Program-made: the position numbers and the translations under genes
Notes under the pieces: model-generated
Told to the model about the DNA's origin: nothing
Database searches by the model: none
What the model saw: only the letters and a program-made list of their open reading frames with translations
Part shown: one piece after another, positions 1 through 7,945 of the stretch
How the letters are laid out: every line of letters starts with the position of its first letter
How positions within the stretch are numbered: the stretch's first letter is position 1
From: GCA-2726245 sp035513655
GTDB taxonomy: Bacteria; Planctomycetota; Planctomycetia; Pirellulales; Pirellulaceae
Reading direction: 5' to 3'
Length of the DNA stretch: 15,058 bases
Assembly (NCBI GenBank): GCA_035513655.1
Contig: DATKBV010000606.1
Span: 1 to 15,058, forward strand

Positions 1-1
1 T

Positions 2-394
2 ATCTGTTATGACAGCGCGTTTCCGGAATCAGCACGTGTCATGGCCTTGAATGGGGCAGATCTCATCGCCCTGCCCACGAACTTTCCGCCTGGTGCGGAG
101 TGCATGGTGGCTCATGTTGCCAACACGCGTGCCATGGAGAACAACGTCTATTACGCATGCGTGAATCGTATCGGGACGGAACGTGGTTTCGCCTTCATCG
201 GCCAGAGTAAGATCTGCGACCCCAGTGGTAGACCGCTTGCCGAAGCGTTACACACCAACGAGGAGATCCTCTACGCCGATATCGATATTCAGCGCGCCCG
301 GAGCAAACGGATCGTTCGCGTGCCCGAAAAACACATCATCGACCGATTTGAGGATCGTCGCCCCGAGATGTATGGGCGAATCAACTCGAAGTAG
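2..394 (+). CDS. Carbon-nitrogen hydrolase (nitrilase superfamily), C-terminal part; 5' end outside window
   Basis: The frame is open from the window edge to the TAG at 392-394, giving the last 130 residues. The second complete codon (5-7) is a Cys in the context ICYDSAFPESAR, followed by GAD and then LPTNFP. This is the nucleophile-elbow region of nitrilase-superfamily amidases, which hydrolyse nonpeptide C-N bonds with a Glu-Lys-Cys triad. The Glu and Lys would lie upstream of the window. Further family motifs follow: RAMENNVYYACVNRIG and then a segment containing FIGQSKICDPSG, typical of the beta-sandwich half. The protein ends in a basic, non-membrane tail. The substrate cannot be told from this fragment; amide or carbamoyl substrates are possible. 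It converges on rplQ with 45 nt between the stops, so it is not part of the ribosomal operon. The first in-frame ATG, at 41, is not the start, because the catalytic Cys lies before it. Confidence 0.88.
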   Translation: MCYDSAFPESARVMALNGADLIALPTNFPPGAECMVAHVANTRAMENNVYYACVNRIGTERGFAFIGQSKICDPSGRPLAEALHTNEEILYADIDIQRARSKRIVRVPEKHIIDRFEDRRPEMYGRINSK

Positions 395-410
395 GAGCAA
401 GGCACGGTCA

Positions 411-430
411 GTCGCCGCAGGACCGGCGGC
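411..430. terminator. GC-rich inverted repeat between convergent genes, possible bidirectional terminator
   Basis: Bases 411-417 (GTCGCCG) pair with 424-430 (CGGCGGC) around a 6-nt loop, giving seven pairs with one G-U on the plus strand. It lies in the 45-nt gap between the stop of the nitrilase-like gene and the stop of rplQ, where a shared terminator is expected. Neither strand has a T-run after the stem, so it does not look like a classical intrinsic terminator. Confidence 0.35.
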
Positions 431-439
431 GCAACCCTA

Positions 440-1102
440 CTAGGCCTTCGCTTCGTCCGCAACTGACTCGGACGAAGCTTCCTCAGATCCCTGCGACTCC
501 GCTACCGCGTCGCTCGAGGTATCCGACTCAACCTCATCATCGCCACCAAAGGACGGTTTCTCGCTACGAACGGTTTCCCGATCGTGGACGCCGACAAATT
601 CAATGATCGCTTGGAGGCCAGCATCTCCCAACCGAGGCTTGGCCAAGCGCAAGACGCGAGTGTAACCGCCATGGCGATCGGCAAAACGCGGAGCGATGTC
701 GTCGAACAGAATCTGTACGGCTTGTTTGTCACCGAGCAACTGCAATGCGCGTCGTCGGGCCGCGACCGTTGGTGCGATCGCCGCACACCATTTCTGCCAC
801 TGATCACTGGTACGCCATTGCTTCCACTCGGAACTGCCTCGTTCGGCGGTCGTTTCAAATTGGCGTGCGTTCTCTTGGTGCTTCAGCGAGTGCCGAGCGA
901 TCGTCACGCACTTCTCGACCAGCGGACGAACTTCCTTGGCCTTGTGCAACGTCGTGGTGACGCGCCCTTTGACTTTAGGTTCGTTCGGTTCGAACTCCGC
1001 ATCTCGCTCCGTCAAGAACAAACTGCTGGCCAGATTGCGCAACATGGCGCGGCGATGGCTTGGGGAACGTCCTAGGATTCGGCCTCGTCGTCGATGTCGC
1101 AT
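440..1102 (-). CDS. rplQ: 50S ribosomal protein L17, long form with insertions and acidic tail
   Basis: L17 lies near the peptide exit tunnel of the 50S subunit. The N-terminus MRHRRRGRILGRSPSHRRAM and the later IAPRFADRHGGYTRVLRL (about residues 136-153) are clear L17 signatures. The protein has 220 residues, against about 125 in E. coli. Three additions account for this: a short one near residues 33-47; a longer one near 72-113, rich in Trp, Gln and charged residues; and a Ser/Glu/Asp-rich acidic tail from about 180 to the end. It is the last gene of the alpha block, 37 nt after rpoA. The ATG at 1102 fits the conserved N-terminus, although no strong Shine-Dalgarno sequence is visible before it. 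The identification is secure; the role of the insertions is unknown. Confidence 0.95.
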   Translation of the reverse strand: MRHRRRGRILGRSPSHRRAMLRNLASSLFLTERDAEFEPNEPKVKGRVTTTLHKAKEVRPLVEKCVTIARHSLKHQENARQFETTAERGSSEWKQWRTSDQWQKWCAAIAPTVAARRRALQLLGDKQAVQILFDDIAPRFADRHGGYTRVLRLAKPRLGDAGLQAIIEFVGVHDRETVRSEKPSFGGDDEVESDTSSDAVAESQGSEEASSESVADEAKA

Positions 1103-1139
1103 GGTTACGGGCGTCCAGTGTTTGCTCGATAACTTGTGA

Positions 1140-2135
1140 TTAGAAACGTGCTGAGTGTGCCGCGGGGAGTCGCATGCCCAGATGCAGTCCCAGCTCGGTC
1201 AGCTTTTCGCGAACTTCGGCCATTGTCGTATCGCCGAAATTGCGGACTTCGAGAATCTGATCTTCGGTTCGCGAAACCAAGTCACGAACCGTATTGATGT
1301 TCTCTGATTCAAGGCAATTCATCGCTCGCACCGACAGCTTGAGTTCCGCCAAACTAAGGTTCAGCTTCGCTTCCAGCGCCGCATCCGCGCCGCCACTCGA
1401 TGCTCGCGGAGCCGAATACACTTTGGGACCAAGTTCGACGTATTGTATGAACGGGTTGAGATGTTTGCGTAGAATCTTGGCTGCTTCAACCAGCGCCATC
1501 TCTGGATTCACGGAACCGTTCGTCCAGATGTCGAGATTCAATTTATCGTAGTTTGTCTTTTGACCAACGCGAGTCTCTTCGATCTCGTAACGAACTCGGG
1601 TCACGGGGCTGTAGACCGCATCGATGGGGATGATTCCTATCTCGTGTTCTCCGGAGCTATGCTCCGTCGCCGGCACGTAGCCCCGACCGTTTTCGACCAC
1701 CATTTCCATCATGAACGGAACATTGTCGGTCAGTGTGGCGATAACATGGCTCTTGTTGATGATCTCGACATCCGCGTCCACATGAACGTCGGCACCGGTA
1801 ATCACCCCTGCTTCACTCTTCTCGACCGTGATAACTCGCGTCGAATCACTGTGATTCTTGACGACAAGCGCCTTGACATTCAGAACGATGTCGGTGACAT
1901 CTTCCAGAATTCCTGGGATTGTCGAAAATTCGTGTTGGGCACCGCGAATCTTAATCTGAGTCACGGCACTGCCTTCCAGGCTGGAAAGCAGGATCCGACG
2001 AAGACTGTTCCCGATCGTCACGCCAAATCCGCGCTCGAACGGTTCGGCAACGAACTTTCCATACGTGGACGTCAAGGAGTCCTTGTCACAATCCACTGCG
2101 CTCGGCAGTTCCAAACCACGCCATCGAATATGCAT
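1140..2135 (-). CDS. rpoA: DNA-directed RNA polymerase subunit alpha
   Basis: The alpha subunit dimerises to nucleate RNA polymerase assembly and contacts upstream promoter DNA and activators. At 331 residues it has the usual two-domain length. The N-terminal domain (about 1-235) carries the assembly motif FGVTIGNSLRRILLSSLEG (37-55). A linker rich in Ala, Gly and Ser (about 241-254) leads to the C-terminal domain (about 255-325). There, R270 and N273 of SVRAMNCL match E. coli Arg265 and Asn268, which bind the UP element. The loop matching E. coli NLGKKSL reads NFGDTTM, so the Lys298 equivalent is Thr. The first 20 residues (MHIRWRGLELP...) differ from the E. coli start. A Shine-Dalgarno AGGGAGA precedes the ATG. 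The gene directly follows rpsK with no rpsD between them. Confidence 0.98.
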   Translation of the reverse strand: MHIRWRGLELPSAVDCDKDSLTSTYGKFVAEPFERGFGVTIGNSLRRILLSSLEGSAVTQIKIRGAQHEFSTIPGILEDVTDIVLNVKALVVKNHSDSTRVITVEKSEAGVITGADVHVDADVEIINKSHVIATLTDNVPFMMEMVVENGRGYVPATEHSSGEHEIGIIPIDAVYSPVTRVRYEIEETRVGQKTNYDKLNLDIWTNGSVNPEMALVEAAKILRKHLNPFIQYVELGPKVYSAPRASSGGADAALEAKLNLSLAELKLSVRAMNCLESENINTVRDLVSRTEDQILEVRNFGDTTMAEVREKLTELGLHLGMRLPAAHSARF

Positions 2136-2157
2136 TAGTCGTCTCCCTAGAACGATG

Positions 2158-2175
2158 TCGCTGAGCAGTCAGCGA
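2158..2175 (-). other. Perfect 7-bp inverted repeat in the rpsK-rpoA spacer
   Basis: TCGCTGA and TCAGCGA (2158-2164 and 2169-2175) form a perfect 7-bp stem with a 4-nt loop, inside the 69-nt spacer between rpsK and rpoA. On the transcribed strand it lies about 22 nt before the rpoA start and upstream of its ribosome-binding site. There is no T-run after it, so a processing or translational role is as likely as termination. Confidence 0.45.
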
Positions 2176-2204
2176 TCATGAGAAATCCGGTGCTGGAGAT
2201 TACC

Positions 2205-2585
2205 TTAGACTCGTCGCTTCTTTCGAGGACGACAACCGTTATGCGGAATCGGAGTACAATCTTCGATCAACTTCACATTCAAGCCGGCAGCCTGCAGTGA
2301 CGTGATGGCGCTTTCACGACCAGAGCCTGGACCCTTGACTCGCACTTCAACTTCTTTTACGCCAAATTTCGTCGCTTTTTCAGCAGCCTGCTGAGCGGCG
2401 CACTGGCCGGCGAACGGCGTACTTTTTCGACTTCCCTTAAAACCGGAAGTCCCAGCGCTCGCCCAACACAACGTGTCACCTTTGGTGTCTGTAATCGTAA
2501 CTGTCGTGTTGTTGAAGGTGGCCTTGATATGGGCTACGCCAACCGTCACGTTACGTCGAACTCTGCGTTTCTTCGTCTTCGCCAC
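2205..2585 (-). CDS. rpsK: 30S ribosomal protein S11
   Basis: S11 sits on the 30S platform near the decoding-site mRNA exit and contacts 16S rRNA. The 126-residue protein matches the family along its whole length. It has a basic N-terminus, HIKATFNNTTVTITD (19-33), the segment SAGTSGFKGSRKSTPFAG (43-60), and the C-terminal signature IPHNGCRPRKKRRV. The Asn of HNGCR (N116) is the residue known to become isoaspartate in E. coli S11. The start codon is GTG at 2585, preceded by AGGAG at nine-nt spacing; no in-frame ATG could replace it. It lies 49 nt after rpsM. In many bacteria rpsD follows S11; here rpoA does. Confidence 0.98.
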   Translation of the reverse strand: MAKTKKRRVRRNVTVGVAHIKATFNNTTVTITDTKGDTLCWASAGTSGFKGSRKSTPFAGQCAAQQAAEKATKFGVKEVEVRVKGPGSGRESAITSLQAAGLNVKLIEDCTPIPHNGCRPRKKRRV

Positions 2586-2634
2586 GAGGGAGAACTCCTA
2601 TAAATACTGGGGGACGCGCGGTCAACTGAGTCGA

Positions 2635-3018
2635 TTACTTCAGATCCTTCACGCCCTTCTTTCCGGCGACTGTCTTCTTGGGGCCCTTTCGAGTCCGAGC
2701 GTTGGTGCGGGTTCTTTGACCGCGTACTGGAAGGCCGATACGGTGTCGAATGCCGCGATAGCACTTGACGTCCCGCAACCGCGTGATCGCTTGCTGAAGC
2801 TGACGACGTAACGGGCCCTCGACCACATAGTCGCGTTCGAGCAACGCGGCCAGCCGACCGAGTTCGTCGTCCGCCAATTCACGTGCCTTGATCGTTGGTT
2901 CGATGCCAGCCTTGTGGCACAAATCACGAGCTGTCTTTGGACCGACACCGTACAGATAGGTCAACGAAATGACCGCTGTCTTGTCGTTTGGAATATCAAC
3001 ACCGAGCAAACGAGGCAT
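2635..3018 (-). CDS. rpsM: 30S ribosomal protein S13
   Basis: S13 is a 30S head protein that forms intersubunit bridges and touches the P-site tRNA through its basic tail. The 127-residue protein begins MPRLLGVDIPNDKTAVISLT, as expected for the family. It then has the helix-turn motif YGVGPKTARDLCHKAGI (about 23-39) and the rRNA-binding stretch IRHRIGLPVRGQRTRTNART (about 95-114). The C-terminal tail, about residues 110-127, is Lys/Arg rich. The ATG at 3018 has GAGGAG about ten nt upstream. It follows rpmJ by 52 nt and precedes rpsK, the usual alpha-operon order. Confidence 0.98.
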   Translation of the reverse strand: MPRLLGVDIPNDKTAVISLTYLYGVGPKTARDLCHKAGIEPTIKARELADDELGRLAALLERDYVVEGPLRRQLQQAITRLRDVKCYRGIRHRIGLPVRGQRTRTNARTRKGPKKTVAGKKGVKDLK

Positions 3019-3070
3019 CTAGTTGTCGCTCCTCACAATTACCGAGTAACCCAATCATGGACTCTCGCCA

Positions 3071-3187
3071 CTAACCTTGACGTTGCTTATGGCGTGGGTT
3101 GGTGCTGCAGACGACGTACACGCGACCTTTGCGACGCACGATCTTGCAGTTTTCGCACACCCGTTTTACGCTGGCACGTACTTTCAT
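3071..3187 (-). CDS. rpmJ: 50S ribosomal protein L36, zinc-binding form
   Basis: This small gene encodes 38 residues: MKVRASVKRVCENC, then KIVRRKGRVYVVCSTNP, then RHKQRQG. L36 is a small zinc-ribbon protein that stabilises 23S rRNA near the GTPase-associated region. All four metal ligands are present: C11, C14, C27 and H33 (the C+ form). One residue more than the usual 37 lies in the CSTNPRH segment. It is the first gene of the alpha block, 185 nt after secY, with a candidate promoter about 35-64 nt upstream of its ATG. The usual infA gene does not precede it. Confidence 0.97.
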   Translation of the reverse strand: MKVRASVKRVCENCKIVRRKGRVYVVCSTNPRHKQRQG

Positions 3188-3221
3188 CACTCGTCCCCAA
3201 TCCGCTCAAGTAAAGCGTGTC

Positions 3222-3251
3222 AGTATATGATCTTTTTTATCTAGGCTTCAA
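3222..3251 (-). promoter_or_regulatory. Candidate sigma70-type promoter for rpmJ-rpsM-rpsK-rpoA-rplQ
   Basis: On the minus strand TTGAAG (3251-3246) and TATACT (3227-3222) are separated by 18 nt. They match the consensus hexamers at four and five of six positions. Transcription would start near 3215, about 28 nt before the rpmJ start. It lies in the longest spacer of the block, where an independent alpha-operon promoter would make sense. The call rests on sequence alone. Confidence 0.5.
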
Positions 3252-3287
3252 GGCCCACTCCGACAAACTTTCGGAAATCGGCGGGCC
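3252..3287. other. Nested inverted repeat in the secY-rpmJ spacer
   Basis: An outer GGCCC/GGGCC pair (3252-3256 with 3283-3287) encloses an inner TCCGA/TCGGA pair (3259-3263 with 3271-3275). The stem is imperfect, with an asymmetric bulge. On the minus strand it follows secY and directly abuts the candidate -35 box of the rpmJ promoter. No T-run follows, so it may be a weak terminator or only chance pairing. Confidence 0.25.
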
Positions 3288-3372
3288 CAGGAGTATAATT
3301 CTTCCTAATTGCCGACTCTGACAGCCGTCGTCGCATCATGCCAATCACCCACCACGACACAATAGCGACCGG

Positions 3373-4746
<1,374 letters not shown>

Positions 4747-4764
4747 GATACGATCCGTCCCTAA

Positions 4765-5250
4765 TCAAGTAGACTGCTTCTTCTTATCTTCCACAGTGGT
4801 CTTACCAGCAAGAATCACAACCTCGCCGCCGGCTCTCTCAATCTTCTCGCGTGCCGTTGTGCTAAATCGGTGACCACAAACCTTGAGCTTCTTTGTAAGC
4901 TCGCCGTCACCGAGGATTTTTAAGATATCGTAGCGACTCTTGGCAAGATCTTTTTCTCGCAGCAGTTCGAGTGTGACTTCGTCGCCGGCATCGAAAACGC
5001 TTTCGAGGTCGCCAACATTGACGACGGCTACGTTCAGCGCGAACTTGTTATTAAACCCCCGCTTGGGAATCCGCCGGACCAAAGGCGTTGTGCCGCCCTC
5101 GAAAATCGGCAGTGCCGAATACCCAGGGTTCGATCTCTGGCCTTTGTGTCCGCGACCCGCGGTTTTGCCTTGTCCAGAACCTGGACCGCGTCCAAGGCGC
5201 TTGCGTTTCTTGAATTTCGTGATGCCACGATGTACGTCGTTCAAATTCAT
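4765..5250 (-). CDS. rplO: 50S ribosomal protein L15
   Basis: L15 is a late-assembling 50S protein with a long basic extension that penetrates 23S rRNA. The 161-residue protein shows the glycine-rich N-terminal signature GRGPGSGQGKTAGRGHKGQR at 20-39. It is followed by RIPKRGFNN (60-68) and the C-terminal globular half, with VKCG-like KVCGHRFS and ERAGGEVVIL. The ATG at 5250 overlaps the rpsE stop in an ATGA arrangement, so translation is probably coupled to S5. In many bacteria rpmD (L30) lies between these two genes; the overlap shows it cannot be here. Confidence 0.98.
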   Translation of the reverse strand: MNLNDVHRGITKFKKRKRLGRGPGSGQGKTAGRGHKGQRSNPGYSALPIFEGGTTPLVRRIPKRGFNNKFALNVAVVNVGDLESVFDAGDEVTLELLREKDLAKSRYDILKILGDGELTKKLKVCGHRFSTTAREKIERAGGEVVILAGKTTVEDKKKQST

Positions 5251-5732
5251 GACAGCGAAACTCCCCGGAGTCGTTCGATTTCTTGTTTCGTCCTTAGCTT
5301 GCTCAGAGCGTCGAATGTCGCCTTGACCAAAGTAATTGGGTTATTGGTCCCGATGCTCTTGGTAAGAATGTTGTGAATGCCAGCGGCCTCGCACACGGCT
5401 CGCACCGCGGCCCCCGCGATGATACCGGTACCAGGACCGGCTGGAACCAAGATAACGGTGCCGGCACCGAAATTTCCTTTAACCACGTGCGGTACCGTAC
5501 CTGCCTCGATTGGTATGCGAACTTGCTCGCGAGAAGCTTGTTTAGTAGCCTTCTCGACACTGGGTGGGACTTCATTTGCCTTGCCATATCCCCAACCGAC
5601 TTTTCCTTTGCCATTTCCGACAACGACCATTGCGGCAAAGCTAAACCGACGACCGCCTTTTACCACGGCGGCACAGCGGCGAATCTTGATTGTCCGCTCG
5701 AGATCTTGCGATTGTGATGAGTCTGTAGACAC
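5247..5732 (-). CDS. rpsE: 30S ribosomal protein S5
   Basis: S5 helps form the mRNA entry channel and influences decoding fidelity. The 161-residue protein has the dsRNA-binding-like N-terminal domain, with VVKGGRRFSFAAMVVVGNG (23-41) followed by KGKVGWGYGKANEVP. The second domain contains VPAGPGTGIIAGAAVRAVCE and the motif AGIHNILTKSIGTNNP. The start is GTG at 5732, preceded by TGGAGCGAA. No internal Met precedes the conserved K25GGRR segment, the main reason to accept GTG. It lies 36 nt after rplR and overlaps rplO by four nt. The loop at K25-R29 is where spectinomycin-resistance changes occur in other bacteria; the residues look wild type. Confidence 0.97.
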   Translation of the reverse strand: MSTDSSQSQDLERTIKIRRCAAVVKGGRRFSFAAMVVVGNGKGKVGWGYGKANEVPPSVEKATKQASREQVRIPIEAGTVPHVVKGNFGAGTVILVPAGPGTGIIAGAAVRAVCEAAGIHNILTKSIGTNNPITLVKATFDALSKLRTKQEIERLRGVSLS

Positions 5733-5768
5733 GAGCTTCGCTCCAATCGTTCTTTAGATTCTGTATGT

Positions 5769-6137
5769 TTAGAGTGTCAGACCGGCTTCGCGAGCCGCGT
5801 CTGCCAGGGCGGCAATCCGTCCGTGGTACTTCGAGGCCCCACGATCGAGTCGGACTGCTTTGATTCCGACAGCCAGCGCGCGTTCGGCGATCACCTTGCC
5901 AATCGCGTGAGCGGCATCTTTGTTGCCGCCCCTCGAAATGGACTCACGAACGTCCTTATCTCGCGTGCTGACGGAAACTAATGTTTTCTTGGCCACGTCA
6001 TCGATCAGCTGGCAGCCGATATGCTTGTTGCTGCGATAGACGCACATACGCGGCATCCCACCGTCACCGTGAAGCTTTTTTCTAACACGGAACCGACGGC
6101 GTGTGCGTTGCTTTAGGAGAAACTTGTTCTTATCCAC
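5769..6137 (-). CDS. rplR: 50S ribosomal protein L18
   Basis: L18 binds 5S rRNA in the central protuberance together with L5. The protein has 122 residues. Its basic N-terminus (KQRTRRRFRVRKKLHG) is followed by the conserved PRMCVYRSNKHIGCQLIDD, and the C-terminal half contains KVIAERALAVGI and FDRG-like LDRGASKYHGRIAALADAAR. It starts with GTG at 6137; AAAAGG lies about nine nt upstream, a modest ribosome-binding site. The nearest ATG upstream is in another frame. The gene lies 16 nt after rplF and 36 nt before rpsE, the standard spc order. Confidence 0.97.
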   Translation of the reverse strand: MDKNKFLLKQRTRRRFRVRKKLHGDGGMPRMCVYRSNKHIGCQLIDDVAKKTLVSVSTRDKDVRESISRGGNKDAAHAIGKVIAERALAVGIKAVRLDRGASKYHGRIAALADAAREAGLTL

Positions 6138-6153
6138 GACCGTTGCCTTTTCA

Positions 6154-6696
6154 TTACGTCGCCGACTTACCTGGCTTGATCTTCACATGTTCGCCCTGAT
6201 AGCGAATTCCCTTGCCCTTGTAAGGCTCGGGCTTTCGACAAGCCCGCACTTCCGCCGCGAACTGTCCCACCATTTGTTTGTCGCAACCCTTGACGATCAC
6301 ATGCGTCTGATCGGGCAGGGTTACATCGAGGCCCGCAGGAACCTTCTTTTTAATCTCATTCGCAAAGCCGACGCGCAGGCTCAGCGTATCACCCTGCAGC
6401 GATCCAACGTAACCGACGCCGATAATCTCCAGGCGTTTCTCATAGCCGTCTTTCACGCCGACGATCATGTTGTTGATTAATGCGCGCGTGAGGCCATGAT
6501 AGGCGCGCACCTCGCGGTCATCGGAATCGCGGCTGACGGATACTTCCTTGGATTGTTCGTCGACAACAACTGTCACTTCTGGACGGTGCTCGTATTGCAG
6601 CTTCCCACGAGGTCCCTCGACAGTAATGACACGATCTTGCACGGCGATGTTAACGCCATCCGCAATCGATACAGGTTTTTTTCCAATACGTGACAT
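6154..6696 (-). CDS. rplF: 50S ribosomal protein L6
   Basis: L6 lies near the sarcin-ricin loop and the factor-binding site of the 50S subunit. The 180-residue protein starts MSRIGKKPVSIADGVNIAVQ. It has the two repeated L6 folds, and the second ends with the family signature EPYKGKGIRYQGEHVKIKPG (about 157-176). The segment VKGCDKQMVGQFAAEVRACR before it matches the usual xGxDKQxVGQxAAxIR pattern. Length and ends are normal for bacteria. It lies 28 nt after rpsH and 16 nt before rplR. The Shine-Dalgarno sequence before the ATG at 6696 is weak. Confidence 0.98.
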   Translation of the reverse strand: MSRIGKKPVSIADGVNIAVQDRVITVEGPRGKLQYEHRPEVTVVVDEQSKEVSVSRDSDDREVRAYHGLTRALINNMIVGVKDGYEKRLEIIGVGYVGSLQGDTLSLRVGFANEIKKKVPAGLDVTLPDQTHVIVKGCDKQMVGQFAAEVRACRKPEPYKGKGIRYQGEHVKIKPGKSAT

Positions 6697-6724
6697 CGTT
6701 ACGTCGATTCGCTCAAGTGAGTTG

Positions 6725-7120
6725 TTACCAGATCTCGCACAATACTTCGCCGCCCAGCTTCCGTTGCCGGGCTTCGCGATCGCTCACCACGCCACGACTG
6801 GTGCTCAGAATCGTAATTCCAAGACCGTTCAGAACGGGCTTCAGATCGCGCGCCTTGCGATAAACGCGGCAACCTGGTTTGCTGATGCGGCGAATTCTTT
6901 GAATGACGCGCTCGCCATTCGGTCCGTACTTCAATTCGATTCGCAGCTGATTGACAGGCTGTTCTTCAACTTCTTGCCAGTCCCAAATGTAGCCTTCACG
7001 CTTCAGCACATCCGCCAAACCGCGTTTGACGTGCGAGAGCGGCATATCCACATTCGGACGTTCGACACGTACGGCATTCCGTATCCGTGTCAACATATCG
7101 GCAATCGGGTCGGTCATCAT
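6725..7120 (-). CDS. rpsH: 30S ribosomal protein S8
   Basis: S8 binds helix 21 of 16S rRNA, organises the 30S platform and, in E. coli, represses spc-operon translation. The 131-residue protein begins MMTDPIADMLTRIRNA. It ends with the RNA-binding signature ILSTSRGVVSDREARQRKLG and then GEVLCEIW. Either of two adjacent ATG codons (7120 or 7117) could start it; most homologues keep one Met before TDPIADML. AGAGGA lies upstream. It follows the zinc-type rpsN gene by 18 nt. A strong hairpin just before rplE (7946-7964) is a candidate target for autogenous control by this protein. Confidence 0.98.
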   Translation of the reverse strand: MMTDPIADMLTRIRNAVRVERPNVDMPLSHVKRGLADVLKREGYIWDWQEVEEQPVNQLRIELKYGPNGERVIQRIRRISKPGCRVYRKARDLKPVLNGLGITILSTSRGVVSDREARQRKLGGEVLCEIW

Positions 7121-7138
7121 GTGACTTGGGTCCTCTGC

Positions 7139-7324
7139 TTACCAACTTGACTTTCGGACGCCGGGAATCAATCCCTGCAACGCGAAATTACGGAAACAGA
7201 TCCGGCAAATGCCGAACTTGCGATACACGGCCCGCGGTCGGCCGCAGAAATTACACCGCCGCTCTTGCCGAGTCGAATACTTCGGCGTCCTACTGGCCTT
7301 TGCGATTTTCGATTTACTCGCCAC
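7139..7324 (-). CDS. rpsN: 30S ribosomal protein S14, zinc-binding type
   Basis: S14 is a 30S head protein near the A site. This is the short form: 61 residues, against about 100 for the zinc-free type. It carries two CxxC pairs, C24-C27 and C40-C43, that bind zinc. Flanking motifs RRCNFCGRPRAVYRKFGICR and ALQGLIPGVRKSSW are typical. The start is GTG at 7324, with AGGA upstream; there is no in-frame ATG nearby. It sits between L5 and S8 as usual. Whether the genome also holds a zinc-independent paralogue for zinc starvation cannot be seen here. Confidence 0.98.
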   Translation of the reverse strand: MASKSKIAKASRTPKYSTRQERRCNFCGRPRAVYRKFGICRICFRNFALQGLIPGVRKSSW

Positions 7325-7359
7325 GACACATTCCTATTGTTCGATAAAACGGGCAGAAC

Positions 7360-7926
7360 CTAAGCCGCACCAGCGGCGGTATCTGCCTGACGGAAAGGCA
7401 TCCCAAAGAGTCGCAACAGCTCGCGAGCCTCATCGTTACTGTCCGTCGAAGTTACAAACGAAATATTCATTCCCTGGACCTTGAGAAACTTGTCCGGATT
7501 CAATTCCGGAAAGACCAGCTGTTCCGTCAATCCCAGGCTGTAGTTCCCTTTGCCGTCAAACGCGGTTTCGCTCACTCCGCGAAAGTCACGAACGCGAGGC
7601 AGCGCAACTGCGATCAATCGATCGAGAAACTCATACATCCGCTGACGCCGCAGGGTCACCTTGGCACCGATGCTCTGACCTTCCCTCAGCCGAAAGCCCG
7701 CAATCGACTTACGAGCCTTGGTGATGATCGGCTTCTGGCCAGTGATCTGCGTGAGTGCTTCGACCGCCGTCTCCAGATGCTTCTTGTCTTGAGTCGCTTC
7801 GCCGACACCCATATTGAGGACGATCTTCTGAAGCCGGGGAAGCGCTAAACGATTGTCGCGCTTAAGCTGCTCCCGCAATGCCGGAAGGATCTCGTTCTGA
7901 TACTTTTCTTGTAGTCGCGGGACCAT
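7360..7926 (-). CDS. rplE: 50S ribosomal protein L5
   Basis: L5 binds 5S rRNA and contacts the P-site tRNA from the central protuberance. The 188-residue protein shows the family motifs in order: the start MVPRLQEKYQNEILPAL; LQKIVLNMGVGEA (about 32-44); the segment GQKPIITKARKSIAGFRLRE (63-82); the central LPRVRDFRGVS; and the C-terminal PELNPDKFLKVQGMNISFVT. It ends in a short Ala-rich tail, slightly longer than usual. AAGGCGACG precedes the ATG at 7926. The 56-nt spacer after rplX contains a perfect GC-rich hairpin, discussed separately. Confidence 0.98.
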   Translation of the reverse strand: MVPRLQEKYQNEILPALREQLKRDNRLALPRLQKIVLNMGVGEATQDKKHLETAVEALTQITGQKPIITKARKSIAGFRLREGQSIGAKVTLRRQRMYEFLDRLIAVALPRVRDFRGVSETAFDGKGNYSLGLTEQLVFPELNPDKFLKVQGMNISFVTSTDSNDEARELLRLFGMPFRQADTAAGAA

Positions 7927-7945
7927 TGTTTCGTCGCCTTAGCAA

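Noticed and set aside
1560..2138. Long open frame on the plus strand opposite rpoA (192 codons)
   Set aside because: It is antisense to a well-conserved gene, resembles no protein family, and is expected by chance from the codon bias of the opposite strand. Similar antisense frames at 584-1075, 6548-7150 and 10095-10769 were dropped for the same reason.
3294..3299. Perfect TATAAT on the plus strand in the secY-rpmJ spacer
   Set aside because: No reasonable -35 box lies 16-18 nt upstream and no plus-strand gene follows.
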